Shown here in pieces: positions 7,734-15,813 of a stretch of DNA of 53,520 bases. The DNA is from Flavobacteriaceae bacterium UBA7684 (lineage in GTDB: Bacteria > Bacteroidota > Bacteroidia > Flavobacteriales > Flavobacteriaceae). A model generated the notes under the pieces. The model was not told the DNA's origin, searched no databases, and saw nothing but the letters and a program-made list of their open reading frames with translations. The stretch lies in contig DLGW01000008.1 of NCBI GenBank assembly GCA_002482885.1, positions 1 to 53,520 on the forward strand, read 5' to 3'. Every line of letters begins with the position of its first letter. The stretch's first letter is position 1. The position numbers and the translations under genes are program-made.

Positions 7734-10154
7734 TTATCTTAATTCTGCTTGTAGTTCTTTTTCAAACTTGTTTTTAAGATTAGTCATGATTTTGTCAATC
7801 TGTTCATCGGTTAAGGTTTGATTCACATCTTGTAAAATAAAACTAATCGCATAAGATTTTTTACCTTCGGGTAGTTTTTCGCCTTGGTAAACATCAAATA
7901 AATTGATGGTTTTTAATAATTGTTTCTCTGTTTTTTGAGCCAATTCTTTAACAGTTTTAAACTCAATGTTTTCATCCAACAATAAAGATAAATCTCGACG
8001 TACTTCTGGGTATTTAGGAATCGCCACGGATTTAATTTTATTATTCAATAATTCCAAGACTAACGACCAATCAAAATCAGCAAATAAAACTTCTTGTTTG
8101 ATGTCAAAGTGCTTTAAAACATTTTTTTGAAGTGTACCAAAAGAAACCACTACTTGATTGTTTACCACTACATTCAATCCTTCCTGAAAAATATTTTTAT
8201 CGGTAGGAACTAAATTATTCGAAGCAATACCTAATCTTTCTAAAATAGTTAATACATAACTTTTGAATTGGAAGAAACTAGATTTTTGAGAAGTGGTGGC
8301 CCAACTTTCTGGAGTTCTTGTTCCGGTTATTAATAAAGTTAAGTGTTTGTTTTCTTGGTAAGTTCCGTCTATTTTATGGTATGATTTTCCGAATTCAAAG
8401 AATTTTAAATCATTTCTTTTGCGGTTGATGTTGTAGCTAACGGCTTCTAATCCGCCAAATAATAAAGATTGTCTTAAAGCCGATAAATCATTACTCAACG
8501 GATTCAACAATACTACGTTGTGTTCTTCTTTTAAATAGTCGGCTAATTTAACGTGTTCAGGCGAGGTTAAGGAATTCGCCATCATTTCATTAAAACCTAA
8601 AGCGGTTAATTGATCTGCAATGATGTTTTGTACTTTAGTGTCTTCGGTGCGTGGCGCTCTAAACATGGTCGCACTCACTTTTTTAGAAAACTTAACGTTG
8701 TTGTAACCGTAAACTCTTAAAATTTCTTCAATCACATCAATATCACGGGTAACATCTACACGGTAGGGCGGAATCAAAATTCCTAAACCTGTATCGTTAA
8801 TAGAAGTTACTTTAATATCTAAGGAAACTAAAATTCTTTTGATAATGTCTTTTGGAATTTCTTCTCCAACTACCGAAGTTACTTTAGCAAAGTTTAAGAA
8901 CAAGGATTTAGGTTCGAATTTTTTAGGGCTGAATTCTTCAATTTCCGAAGATATTTCTCCTTTGGCAATTTCTTGAATTAATAACGCCGCTCTTTTTAAG
9001 GCATATTCCGTTAAATCAGGATTTACTCCTCTTTCAAATCTGTAAGAAGAATCGGAACTAATCCCATGACGTTTGGCTGTTTTTCTTACCGAAATCGGAT
9101 TAAAATAAGCACTTTCTAAAATCACGGTTTTGGTGTTTTCGGTTACTCCTGAGTTTAAGCCACCCATTACACCTGCTAAACACAAAGGTTTTTTGTTGTT
9201 ACAAATCACTAAGTCTTCTTCGTGTAACTCTCTTTCAATACCATCTAGACTTGTGAATTTAGTTCCGGTAGGTAGGGTTCTAACTTCTAGTTTATAATCT
9301 TCGAAAGCATTAGCATCAAAAGCGTGTAAAGGTTGTCCAATTTCGTGCATCACGTAGTTAGTGATGTCTACAACATTATTTTTTGGTTTAATACCAATAG
9401 CCAATAATCTGTTTTTTAACCAATTGGGTGATTCAGTAATTTTAACATCATTAATGGCTACACAATAGTATTGGGGCACTAATTCGTTATTTTCGATTTT
9501 AACTTTAACCTTTAAGGTTTTTTTGTAGGCTCTATAACTACTCACCGATGGCGTAATTAACTCTACTTGTTTATTTTGTTGTAACAATCCCGCTCTTAAA
9601 TCTCGGGCTACTCCAAAATGACTCATAGCATCAGCACGGTTAGGGGTTAAACCGATTTCGAATACTTCGTCATTTTCAATTTGATAAACTTCAGCAAGGG
9701 GAGTGCCAGGGGCTAATTTATCATCCAAAATTAAAAGTCCTCCAGTTTCTTCGCCTAAGCCTAATTCGGTAGGGCCACATAACATTCCAAAACTGTCCTC
9801 GCCGCGTATTTTTCCTTTTTTAATTTCAAAACTTTCCCCTTTATCATCATATAAAATAGTGCCTATGGTTGCCACACATACTTTTTGACCTTCAGCAACA
9901 TTAGGCGCACCGCATACAATTTGTAAGGTTTCAGAACCAATATTAACGGTAGTTATTTTTAAACGGTCTGCATTGGGGTGTTGTATGCAAGTCAATACAT
10001 GCCCCACAACCACACCTTTTAATCCGCCTTTTACTGATTCGTATTTTTCAATACCTTCAACTTCTAATCCTAAGTCGGTAAGTATAACACCTACTTCTTC
10101 TGCAGGAATGTCTAGTTTAAAAAATTGTTTTAACCAGTTGTAGGAAATCTTCAT
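7734..10154 (-). CDS. pheT: Phenylalanine--tRNA ligase, beta subunit
   Basis: An 806-residue protein, the expected size for the bacterial beta subunit of the alpha2-beta2 enzyme that charges tRNA-Phe. The start M-K-I-S-Y-N-W-L-K-Q-F-F is diagnostic. A tRNA-binding EMAP-like domain lies near residues 40-150 (H-P-N-A-D-R-L), followed by the B3/B4 region (N-R-A-D-A-M-S-H-F-G, H-E-I-G-Q-P-L-H-A-F-D), the B5 region (S-Y-R-F-E-R-G-V-N-P) and a C-terminal FDX-ACB anticodon-binding domain (K-Y-P-E-V-R-R-D-L-S-L-L). The frame is open for 20 codons further upstream, but that stretch lacks family similarity. The alpha subunit pheS is not in the window. Confidence 0.97.
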   Translation of the reverse strand: MKISYNWLKQFFKLDIPAEEVGVILTDLGLEVEGIEKYESVKGGLKGVVVGHVLTCIQHPNADRLKITTVNIGSETLQIVCGAPNVAEGQKVCVATIGTILYDDKGESFEIKKGKIRGEDSFGMLCGPTELGLGEETGGLLILDDKLAPGTPLAEVYQIENDEVFEIGLTPNRADAMSHFGVARDLRAGLLQQNKQVELITPSVSSYRAYKKTLKVKVKIENNELVPQYYCVAINDVKITESPNWLKNRLLAIGIKPKNNVVDITNYVMHEIGQPLHAFDANAFEDYKLEVRTLPTGTKFTSLDGIERELHEEDLVICNNKKPLCLAGVMGGLNSGVTENTKTVILESAYFNPISVRKTAKRHGISSDSSYRFERGVNPDLTEYALKRAALLIQEIAKGEISSEIEEFSPKKFEPKSLFLNFAKVTSVVGEEIPKDIIKRILVSLDIKVTSINDTGLGILIPPYRVDVTRDIDVIEEILRVYGYNNVKFSKKVSATMFRAPRTEDTKVQNIIADQLTALGFNEMMANSLTSPEHVKLADYLKEEHNVVLLNPLSNDLSALRQSLLFGGLEAVSYNINRKRNDLKFFEFGKSYHKIDGTYQENKHLTLLITGTRTPESWATTSQKSSFFQFKSYVLTILERLGIASNNLVPTDKNIFQEGLNVVVNNQVVVSFGTLQKNVLKHFDIKQEVLFADFDWSLVLELLNNKIKSVAIPKYPEVRRDLSLLLDENIEFKTVKELAQKTEKQLLKTINLFDVYQGEKLPEGKKSYAISFILQDVNQTLTDEQIDKIMTNLKNKFEKELQAELR

Positions 10155-10176
10155 ATATAAAAAGTTTAATCTAAGT

Positions 10177-11061
10177 TTAGTAAAATAAATCTGACGATAA
10201 ATAACGGTCGCCACGGTCGCAAATAATCACCACAACCACACCTTTATCTAAGGTTTTAATGAGCTCTAAGGCTGCATGTACAGCACCACCACTACTCATG
10301 CCTGCAAAAATTCCTTCTTCTTTGGCCAAGCGTTTGGTCATTGTTTTAGCTTCGGCTTCCGAAACTTCTAAAACCGTGTCTACTTTGGTTTTATCAAAAA
10401 TTTTAGGCAAATATTCTTGTGGCCATTTTCGGATGCCAGGTATTTTAGAACCATCGGTGGGTTGAACCCCCACAATTTGAATGGCTGAATTTTGTTCTTT
10501 TAAATAAGTAGAAGTGCCCATAATGGTTCCAGTAGTTCCCATAGAGGAAACAAAATGCGTTACTGTGCTTTCGGTATCTCGGTAAATTTCAGGGCCTGTG
10601 GTTTTGTAATGCGCTTTCCAATTGTCGTCATTCCCAAATTGGTTTAACATTACATAACCGCCCTGTGCTACTTTGGCATCGGCATAATCGCGAGAACCTT
10701 CTATACTAGCCGCAGCAGGAGTCAAAGTAACCGTAGCGCCAAAAGCCTGCATGGTTAATACTCTTTCTACGGTTGAATTTTCGGGCATTACCAATTCAAT
10801 CTCTAATCCAAATAAACTCGCCATCATGGCTAAAGCAATACCCGTGTTGCCACTAGTAGCTTCAATGAGTTTATCTCCTGTTTTGATATCTCCACGCTCT
10901 AAAGCACTTTTAATCATATAATAAGCCGCACGGTCTTTTACACTTCCGCCCGGATTATTGCCTTCTAACTTAAAATACAATTGAACATTTGGGTTGGTGT
11001 TCAATTTTCTGGAAATCACCAAAGGCGTATTTCCTATTTGATCGAATAAGGTTTTATTCAT
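10177..11061 (-). CDS. cysM: Cysteine synthase B (O-acetylserine sulfhydrylase)
   Basis: A 294-residue PLP-dependent enzyme of the beta family. I-G-N-T-P-L-V at the N-terminus, the PLP lysine K42 in G-G-S-V-K-D-R-A-A, and the phosphate loop T-S-G-N-T-G are all present. The C-terminal I-C-D-R-G-D-R-Y-L-S-S motif is CysM-like. It makes cysteine from O-acetylserine and sulfide or thiosulfate. Its ATG overlaps the stop of the serine acetyltransferase gene by four bases (ATGA), so the two steps of cysteine synthesis are translationally coupled. Confidence 0.95.
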   Translation of the reverse strand: MNKTLFDQIGNTPLVISRKLNTNPNVQLYFKLEGNNPGGSVKDRAAYYMIKSALERGDIKTGDKLIEATSGNTGIALAMMASLFGLEIELVMPENSTVERVLTMQAFGATVTLTPAAASIEGSRDYADAKVAQGGYVMLNQFGNDDNWKAHYKTTGPEIYRDTESTVTHFVSSMGTTGTIMGTSTYLKEQNSAIQIVGVQPTDGSKIPGIRKWPQEYLPKIFDKTKVDTVLEVSEAEAKTMTKRLAKEEGIFAGMSSGGAVHAALELIKTLDKGVVVVIICDRGDRYLSSDLFY

Positions 11062-11837
11062 GATTGGGTTTTTATTTTAACTTCGGAAGTATGGGTTACT
11101 ACCGAATTGGCGGGTACAGAACTGGTAATCCAAACGTTTCCTCCAATAATAGAATTTTCACCAATAACAGTTTCTCCTCCTAAAATAGTGGCATTGGCAT
11201 ATATGGTTACATTACTTTTTACGGTAGGATGTCTTTTGGTATTTTGCATGGATTTTGCCACGTGTAAAGCGCCCAAAGTTACCCCTTGATAAATACGCAC
11301 GTGGTCTTCAATAATAGCGGTTTCGCCAATTACCGTTCCTGTAGCGTGATCCACAAAAAATGATTCTCCAATTTGCGCCCCAGGGTTAATATCGGTTCCT
11401 GATAAACGGTGTGCAAATTCCGACATTAATCTAGGAATAGTGGGCACTTTTCGGTTGTATAAAGGATGGCTTAAGCGATAAATCATAATAGCTAAAAAAC
11501 CAGGGTAAGCCACAAAAACTTCTTCTACAGTAGTAGAAGCAGGGTCGTTGTCTACAAAAGCCTGAGCGTCTAAATTGATTTTTTTAAGCAATTCGGGTAA
11601 TTCACGGGTGTAATCTTCCCAAAGATCAGCGCCATTTAATTGGTTGTCCGAAGCCAAAGCCACCATTTCTTTAAATTGTGCCTGTAACAACGGAAAATTA
11701 ACGGCTAAATCAGTATCTCTGTCGAACAAAGACTGAATAAAAAACTTGGTAAAACCCTCTGTTTTTTCGCGTAAAGAATAACTTAAATTAACCTTTTGCT
11801 TGTTTTTATTCAGAATATCCAATAATTCCCGATTCAT
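11058..11837 (-). CDS. cysE: Serine O-acetyltransferase
   Basis: A 259-residue protein with an N-terminal helical region and a C-terminal left-handed beta-helix of hexapeptide repeats starting near G-A-Q-I-G-E-S-F-F-V-D-H-A-T-G (about residues 155-170). I-Y-Q-G-V-T-L-G-A and H-P-T-V are typical of CysE/EpsC. It acetylates serine from acetyl-CoA to give O-acetylserine. It is the first gene of the cysE-cysM pair, overlapping cysM by four bases. The longer helical N-terminus is more like the EpsC-type enzymes of Bacteroidota than the shortest forms. Confidence 0.93.
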   Translation of the reverse strand: MNRELLDILNKNKQKVNLSYSLREKTEGFTKFFIQSLFDRDTDLAVNFPLLQAQFKEMVALASDNQLNGADLWEDYTRELPELLKKINLDAQAFVDNDPASTTVEEVFVAYPGFLAIMIYRLSHPLYNRKVPTIPRLMSEFAHRLSGTDINPGAQIGESFFVDHATGTVIGETAIIEDHVRIYQGVTLGALHVAKSMQNTKRHPTVKSNVTIYANATILGGETVIGENSIIGGNVWITSSVPANSVVTHTSEVKIKTQS

Positions 11838-11932
11838 GATAACGCTTTTAACTCTAAAATTTCAGAGATTAATTAAGGCTGTAAATATCTCGAAATTATA
11901 CTAAAAATCAAACGGAAGTCACTTTTATTATA

Positions 11933-12045
11933 GGGCGTTCCCCCAAGCCAAAAAAGGCTAGGGGTCATGCCTTCGGGCGTCGTTCTTTTTTGCTCAAAAA
12001 AGGAGCAAAAAAGGAACTCCAACAAAGCCCTTAGTCATTAACGCG
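11933..12045 (+). repeat. Intergenic palindromic element, copy 2
   Basis: This copy starts GGGCGTTC and ends GTCATTAACGCG. Hairpin 1 pairs CCCCAAGCC with GGCTAGGGG (11941-11964) with one A-A mismatch. Hairpin 2 pairs TTTTTTGCTC (11986-11995) with GAGCAAAAAA (12003-12012). The stems differ from copy 1 in sequence but sit at the same places. The block GGGGTCATGCC is shared with copy 3. The 300-base spacer between cysE and the cold-shock gene holds nothing else apart from the cold-shock promoter. Confidence 0.8.
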
Positions 12046-12074
12046 AGAACAATAAATACAAAATAAATACCCAT

Positions 12075-12108
12075 TTTGTAATTGGAATGATAAAAAAGGT
12101 TAGCTTTG
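12075..12108 (+). promoter_or_regulatory. Promoter of the cold-shock gene
   Basis: TTTG at 12075-12078 and TAGCTTTG at 12101-12108 are separated by 22 bases and match the Bacteroidota -33/-7 pattern (TTTG, about 19-23 bases, TAnnTTTG). The ATG follows 29 bases later, giving a short leader of roughly 20 bases rather than the long leader of E. coli cspA. Confidence 0.5.
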
Positions 12109-12137
12109 ACCATTATTAATTAATTTATTTTATTAGA

Positions 12138-12335
12138 ATGCGCACAGGTACAGTTAAATTTTACAACGAATCTAAAGGTTACGGATTCATTACAGACGAA
12201 GAAACAGGAAAAGACATCTTCGTACACGCAACAGGTGTTAGAACAGAAAATCTTCGTGAAGGAGACCGTGTTTCTTACCAAGAAGAAGAAGGAAGAAAAG
12301 GTAAAGTAGCTGCACAAGTAGTAGCTATCGACTAA
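12138..12335 (+). CDS. Cold-shock domain protein
   Basis: A 65-residue single cold-shock (OB-fold) domain. T-V-K-F-Y-N-E-S-K-G-Y-G-F-I contains the RNP1-like K-G-Y-G-F-I, and D-I-F-V-H-A-T-G contains the RNP2-like D-I-F-V-H. It binds single-stranded RNA or DNA and acts as an RNA chaperone. The codons are strongly biased, as in highly expressed genes. It stands alone, with its own promoter upstream and a strong terminator 35 bases downstream. Confidence 0.96.
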   Translation: MRTGTVKFYNESKGYGFITDEETGKDIFVHATGVRTENLREGDRVSYQEEEGRKGKVAAQVVAID

Positions 12336-12369
12336 ATATATTAAAGTATTTATTCCCTAGAATGGCAAA

Positions 12370-12397
12370 CCGCTCACTGCAAAGTGAGCGGTTTTTT
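12370..12397 (+). terminator. Rho-independent terminator after the cold-shock gene
   Basis: A perfect 8-bp stem, CCGCTCAC (12370-12377) with GTGAGCGG (12384-12391), has a six-base loop and is followed by TTTTTT. Confidence 0.9.
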
Positions 12398-12464
12398 GTT
12401 TTTGTTAATGGATAGATTGAAAGTTTTTTTTATATTTTTATAAAACTAACAAAATAAACTACTT

Positions 12465-12824
12465 ATGAAAAAACAACTACTCTTAACTGTTGTATTCGTG
12501 TTTTTTTTAACGCCAGTTTTTGCCCAACAAAAACATCAAGTACAAGCACAATTCAGTACGATTTGCGAAACCTTATCAATTTCACAATTACACTTGAATC
12601 AAGTACAATTGTACCCTAATCCGGTAAGGGAAACTTTGCATATTTCATCAACCATTCAAGCCCAAAAAATAACAGTATACGATGTAATGGGAAAAGTGGT
12701 CAAATCGATTATTCCTGATTTGCAAAATCAAGCGTATGATGTTTCGGATTTACTTTCTGGGATTTATTTTGTAGTAATTGAAACTACCGAGCAATCTAAT
12801 ACCTATAAAATCATTGTTGAATAA
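12465..12824 (+). CDS. Minimal T9SS sorting-tail protein (signal peptide plus type A C-terminal domain)
   Basis: A 119-residue protein. Residues 1-20 form a signal peptide (K-K-Q-L-L-L-T-V-V, ending P-V-F-A-Q). After only about 27 intervening residues, the rest is a type A T9SS C-terminal sorting domain: L-Y-P-N-P-V-R-E-T-L-H-I, I-T-V-Y-D-V-M-G-K-V-V and L-S-G-I-Y-F-V-V-I ending Y-K-I-I-V-E. There is no cargo domain. Such tails normally direct a large N-terminal domain across the outer membrane through the T9SS. It ends 13 bases before the G8-domain protein, which is secreted but has no such tail, so the two probably share a transcript. Whether this is a remnant of a larger protein or a functional small protein cannot be told. 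Confidence 0.75.
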   Translation: MKKQLLLTVVFVFFLTPVFAQQKHQVQAQFSTICETLSISQLHLNQVQLYPNPVRETLHISSTIQAQKITVYDVMGKVVKSIIPDLQNQAYDVSDLLSGIYFVVIETTEQSNTYKIIVE

Positions 12825-12837
12825 TTATAAGAACAAG

Positions 12838-15771
12838 ATGAAAAAAATCAACCTTTTAGCCTTAGTCTTATTGTTTTTTACTTTTTCAACAATAAGCGCA
12901 CAAACTACCATTCAGGCAGTTTATAAAGATACGATAGCTTTAAATGCTAATTATACTGGGCAAATACAATGGCAAATTTCTACCAATAATCAAGATTGGA
13001 ATCCGATAGTTGGAGCTGTTCAAAGTCCATACGAACACGTAGTTCAGGTGATTCCGAGTTATTATCGAGCACAAATTACCTCTGATGGTTGCGAGCCCTA
13101 TTATTCCGAAGTGATTACTGTAACTCAAGATATGCCTACCTATTACTGGTCAGACAACGACGCTTGGCAAAGTGGAATGAAACCCCAACAAGGTGAAATG
13201 GCAATCATCCCATCGGGTAGAAGAATCATTTTAAATGAAAATCCTCCTGCACTTTCCGGAATAACGGTTAATGGAATTTTAGCATTTTCAGAACAAGATT
13301 TAAATCTTACCACCGATTACATCATGGTACATGGAACCTTGCAAATAGGTTCTCCTGAAAATTTATTCCAACACAAAACGGTCATTACTTTAACTGGAAA
13401 TTCCGCTCAAAATATTATGAATATGGGAACCCGAGGCATTATGGTTATGGGTGGAAACTTAGCATTACACGGAGCCAGTCCATCAGTAGTTAAAACCAAA
13501 ATCAATGCGCATGCTCCACAAGGCAGTACTCAGGTTCAGTTGATGGAAAATGTAGATTGGAAAATAGGAGACGAAATTATTATTTCGCCTACGGATTATT
13601 ATTTATCAGCAAACGGAAATTCCATCACCCAAAAACTGACTTTAAATGCGGTTAATAACAATCAACTGAATTTTAATGAATCTTTAAATGCTTTTCGCTG
13701 GGGATTATTACAATATCCTACTGCAACAGGCATGAGTTTATCTTTGAACAATATCGTTACGCCACCTTCGGCTAATGAAGGACAAAGAATTACGCCTTTG
13801 GTTTTGGATGAAAGAGCAAGTGTTGGGCATCTTACACGAAATATCGTGATTCAATCCCCCGAAGATAATGCTTGGGCATCACAAGGATTTGGAGTACACA
13901 TTATGATTATGGGGCAGGACGCAACTGCCCATATAGACGGAGTTGAAATTAAAAGAGGCGGACAACGTGGGCGTTTGGGCAGATATCCCATTCATTGGCA
14001 CATGTTAAGTTATAGCGGTACCCAAACTTTAGCGGATGCTACTGGGCAATATTTTAAAAATTCAGTAATTAACAGAGCTAGTAATCGAGGAATTGTAATT
14101 CACGGAACCAATGGATTATTGGTACAAAACAACGTGGTATTTGATGTGGAAGGACACGGAATCTTTACAGAAGATGCTGTAGAACGCCGTAATGTAATTG
14201 ATAATAATTTAGTTTTAAAAGTAAGAAATCCTCAGTTGCCCAATCATTTAGCATTAAAACAGCACGAAATGGGCGAACGCGGTTCCTCAGGGTTTTGGAT
14301 TAGTAATCCCGACAATACCATTACTAATAATATTGTTGCCGATTGCGGAACCAACGGATTTTGGTTGGCTTTTCCTGCTAATCCGTGGGGGGAAAGTGCT
14401 AGTGTATTAGATTCAGATGGGTTGTTGATGAATCCGAGTAGAATACAATTTGGGATTTTTGACAACAATACCGCACACTCCAACGGTAGGGTAGGAATCA
14501 TGTTAGATGAAGTTGAAATTGATAACGAAGGCAATACTTTTCCTAGACAATACGCCTCTACCACTAACGGCAGAAATCCTATTTGGCCAGAAACTACTTT
14601 AAGAAGTTTTAATTTATCCAATTATAAAGTTTGGAAAAACTTATCTAACGGAATTTGGGACAGGGCACGCCGACCACAAAATTATGGAGTAGTTTCTGCC
14701 GATAATTGTGGACGTTTTTTTGCAGGTTCTGGAGATGATGGTTTAATTGAAAAAAGTTTAGTGATCGGTACCAGTTTAAATCATTTAATGAATGGTACCG
14801 ACCGACCAGAACAAGCCGATTTTGCAGGCGGACATTCCAGTTCAAATCCTGTAGCTTTTGCCACTTATCACAGTACTTTTGATATTAAAAACAACATAGT
14901 AGTTAACTTTAGTCCTGCACAAGACAAACGCAGTGGCGTGTTTTCTACCGAAGATTATTACATACGTCCGGTAGAAAAAGGACAAATCAGAAACACCAAT
15001 AACCTAATTATTAATTCTCATTCAGGGGTAAAACTTAGAGCGCCGTTTAACTATTTTACTTTAGCCAGCGCCATGTTAGATCCTGCAGGAATTTGGGGGC
15101 TAGCCAATAATTATGTAGTGTATAATGATACTTTTTTAACCTACGGAAAAACCATAACCACGATCGCTCCATCTACCGAAGTATCGGGCGGCGTAAGTGT
15201 TTCAGGGCCTTTTTATGGATTTGAAGGATTTGTATTGCATGGCGTAGGAGACACCGCGCCGCAAAATCAACCTTGGATGGATTTAATGGGAATTCATGTA
15301 AGAAGATTCGATAATCAAATGAACGAAGTCGCCACTTGGACAGTACAACCTGCACCTGCGCCAGATGCATTATTGCAACACATGAGGGATTTTGCCACTT
15401 CGCCAGATAGCGCCTACGAATTAACTTTTCCGCAGGAAGCTATTCATCCCACCAACTTTCAAATGAATGTAGAAAATATGCTGACCACTAACGATACTCA
15501 AGTGATGAGCATACAATATGACGGAACTTTAAATCCGATTGTGTTGTTACAATCACCTGGAGGATATCGTTTGTATAACGCGGTAAATTCCGTAGAAGAA
15601 GTTATCAATTCCACAGGTGAAACTTTTTGGCAAGATAAAACCAATAATAGGGTTTGGGTTAAAATACAAGGAGGAAGCTGGCGTTTTTGGACAGCCAATC
15701 CCGAAGAAGCGGTACCTACCTCTGATGATTTGTTATACCATACTTCGGCATTAAGAATTTTTCAGCCGTAA
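12838..15771 (+). CDS. Secreted G8-domain right-handed beta-helix protein related to CEMIP/TMEM2
   Basis: A 977-residue protein beginning M-K-K-I-N-L-L-A-L-V with a signal peptide cleaved near S-A-Q at residue 22. Residues about 23-97 look like an Ig-like domain (W-Q-I-S-T-N-N-Q-D-W). A G8 domain covers about 103-205 (W-S-D-N-D-A-W, G-I-T-V-N-G-I-L-A-F, M-V-H-G-T-L-Q-I-G). A right-handed beta-helix region follows. G-R-Y-P-I-H-W-H-M (381-389), H-G-T-N-G-L-L-V-Q-N-N (422-432) and F-T-E-D-A-V-E-R-R-N (443-452) closely follow the pattern of animal CEMIP and TMEM2, proteins linked to hyaluronan breakdown. The substrate here is unknown; a polysaccharide is the natural guess. There is no T9SS tail and no lipobox. 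The frame is open for 20 codons further upstream, but the start at 12838 gives a clean signal peptide. Confidence 0.85.
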   Translation: MKKINLLALVLLFFTFSTISAQTTIQAVYKDTIALNANYTGQIQWQISTNNQDWNPIVGAVQSPYEHVVQVIPSYYRAQITSDGCEPYYSEVITVTQDMPTYYWSDNDAWQSGMKPQQGEMAIIPSGRRIILNENPPALSGITVNGILAFSEQDLNLTTDYIMVHGTLQIGSPENLFQHKTVITLTGNSAQNIMNMGTRGIMVMGGNLALHGASPSVVKTKINAHAPQGSTQVQLMENVDWKIGDEIIISPTDYYLSANGNSITQKLTLNAVNNNQLNFNESLNAFRWGLLQYPTATGMSLSLNNIVTPPSANEGQRITPLVLDERASVGHLTRNIVIQSPEDNAWASQGFGVHIMIMGQDATAHIDGVEIKRGGQRGRLGRYPIHWHMLSYSGTQTLADATGQYFKNSVINRASNRGIVIHGTNGLLVQNNVVFDVEGHGIFTEDAVERRNVIDNNLVLKVRNPQLPNHLALKQHEMGERGSSGFWISNPDNTITNNIVADCGTNGFWLAFPANPWGESASVLDSDGLLMNPSRIQFGIFDNNTAHSNGRVGIMLDEVEIDNEGNTFPRQYASTTNGRNPIWPETTLRSFNLSNYKVWKNLSNGIWDRARRPQNYGVVSADNCGRFFAGSGDDGLIEKSLVIGTSLNHLMNGTDRPEQADFAGGHSSSNPVAFATYHSTFDIKNNIVVNFSPAQDKRSGVFSTEDYYIRPVEKGQIRNTNNLIINSHSGVKLRAPFNYFTLASAMLDPAGIWGLANNYVVYNDTFLTYGKTITTIAPSTEVSGGVSVSGPFYGFEGFVLHGVGDTAPQNQPWMDLMGIHVRRFDNQMNEVATWTVQPAPAPDALLQHMRDFATSPDSAYELTFPQEAIHPTNFQMNVENMLTTNDTQVMSIQYDGTLNPIVLLQSPGGYRLYNAVNSVEEVINSTGETFWQDKTNNRVWVKIQGGSWRFWTANPEEAVPTSDDLLYHTSALRIFQP

Positions 15772-15789
15772 ACTGTAAACTATTCTACC

Positions 15790-15797
15790 TACATTTG
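15790..15797 (+). promoter_or_regulatory. Candidate -7 box upstream of the MATE gene
   Basis: TACATTTG, followed by CCG, matches TAnnTTTG and lies 16 bases ahead of the TTG start of the MATE gene in a 42-base spacer. No clear -33 element is visible. Confidence 0.4.
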
Positions 15798-15813
15798 CCG
15801 AAATTTTTTCATT

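Noticed and set aside
12120..12317. Open frame antisense to the cold-shock gene
   Set aside because: The plus-strand cold-shock domain is unmistakable and has a promoter and terminator. The antisense frame is Phe/Ser/Cys-rich and has no support.
15772..15813. Possible terminator between the G8 gene and the MATE gene
   Set aside because: No stem followed by a T run was found. Only a candidate -7 box is present.
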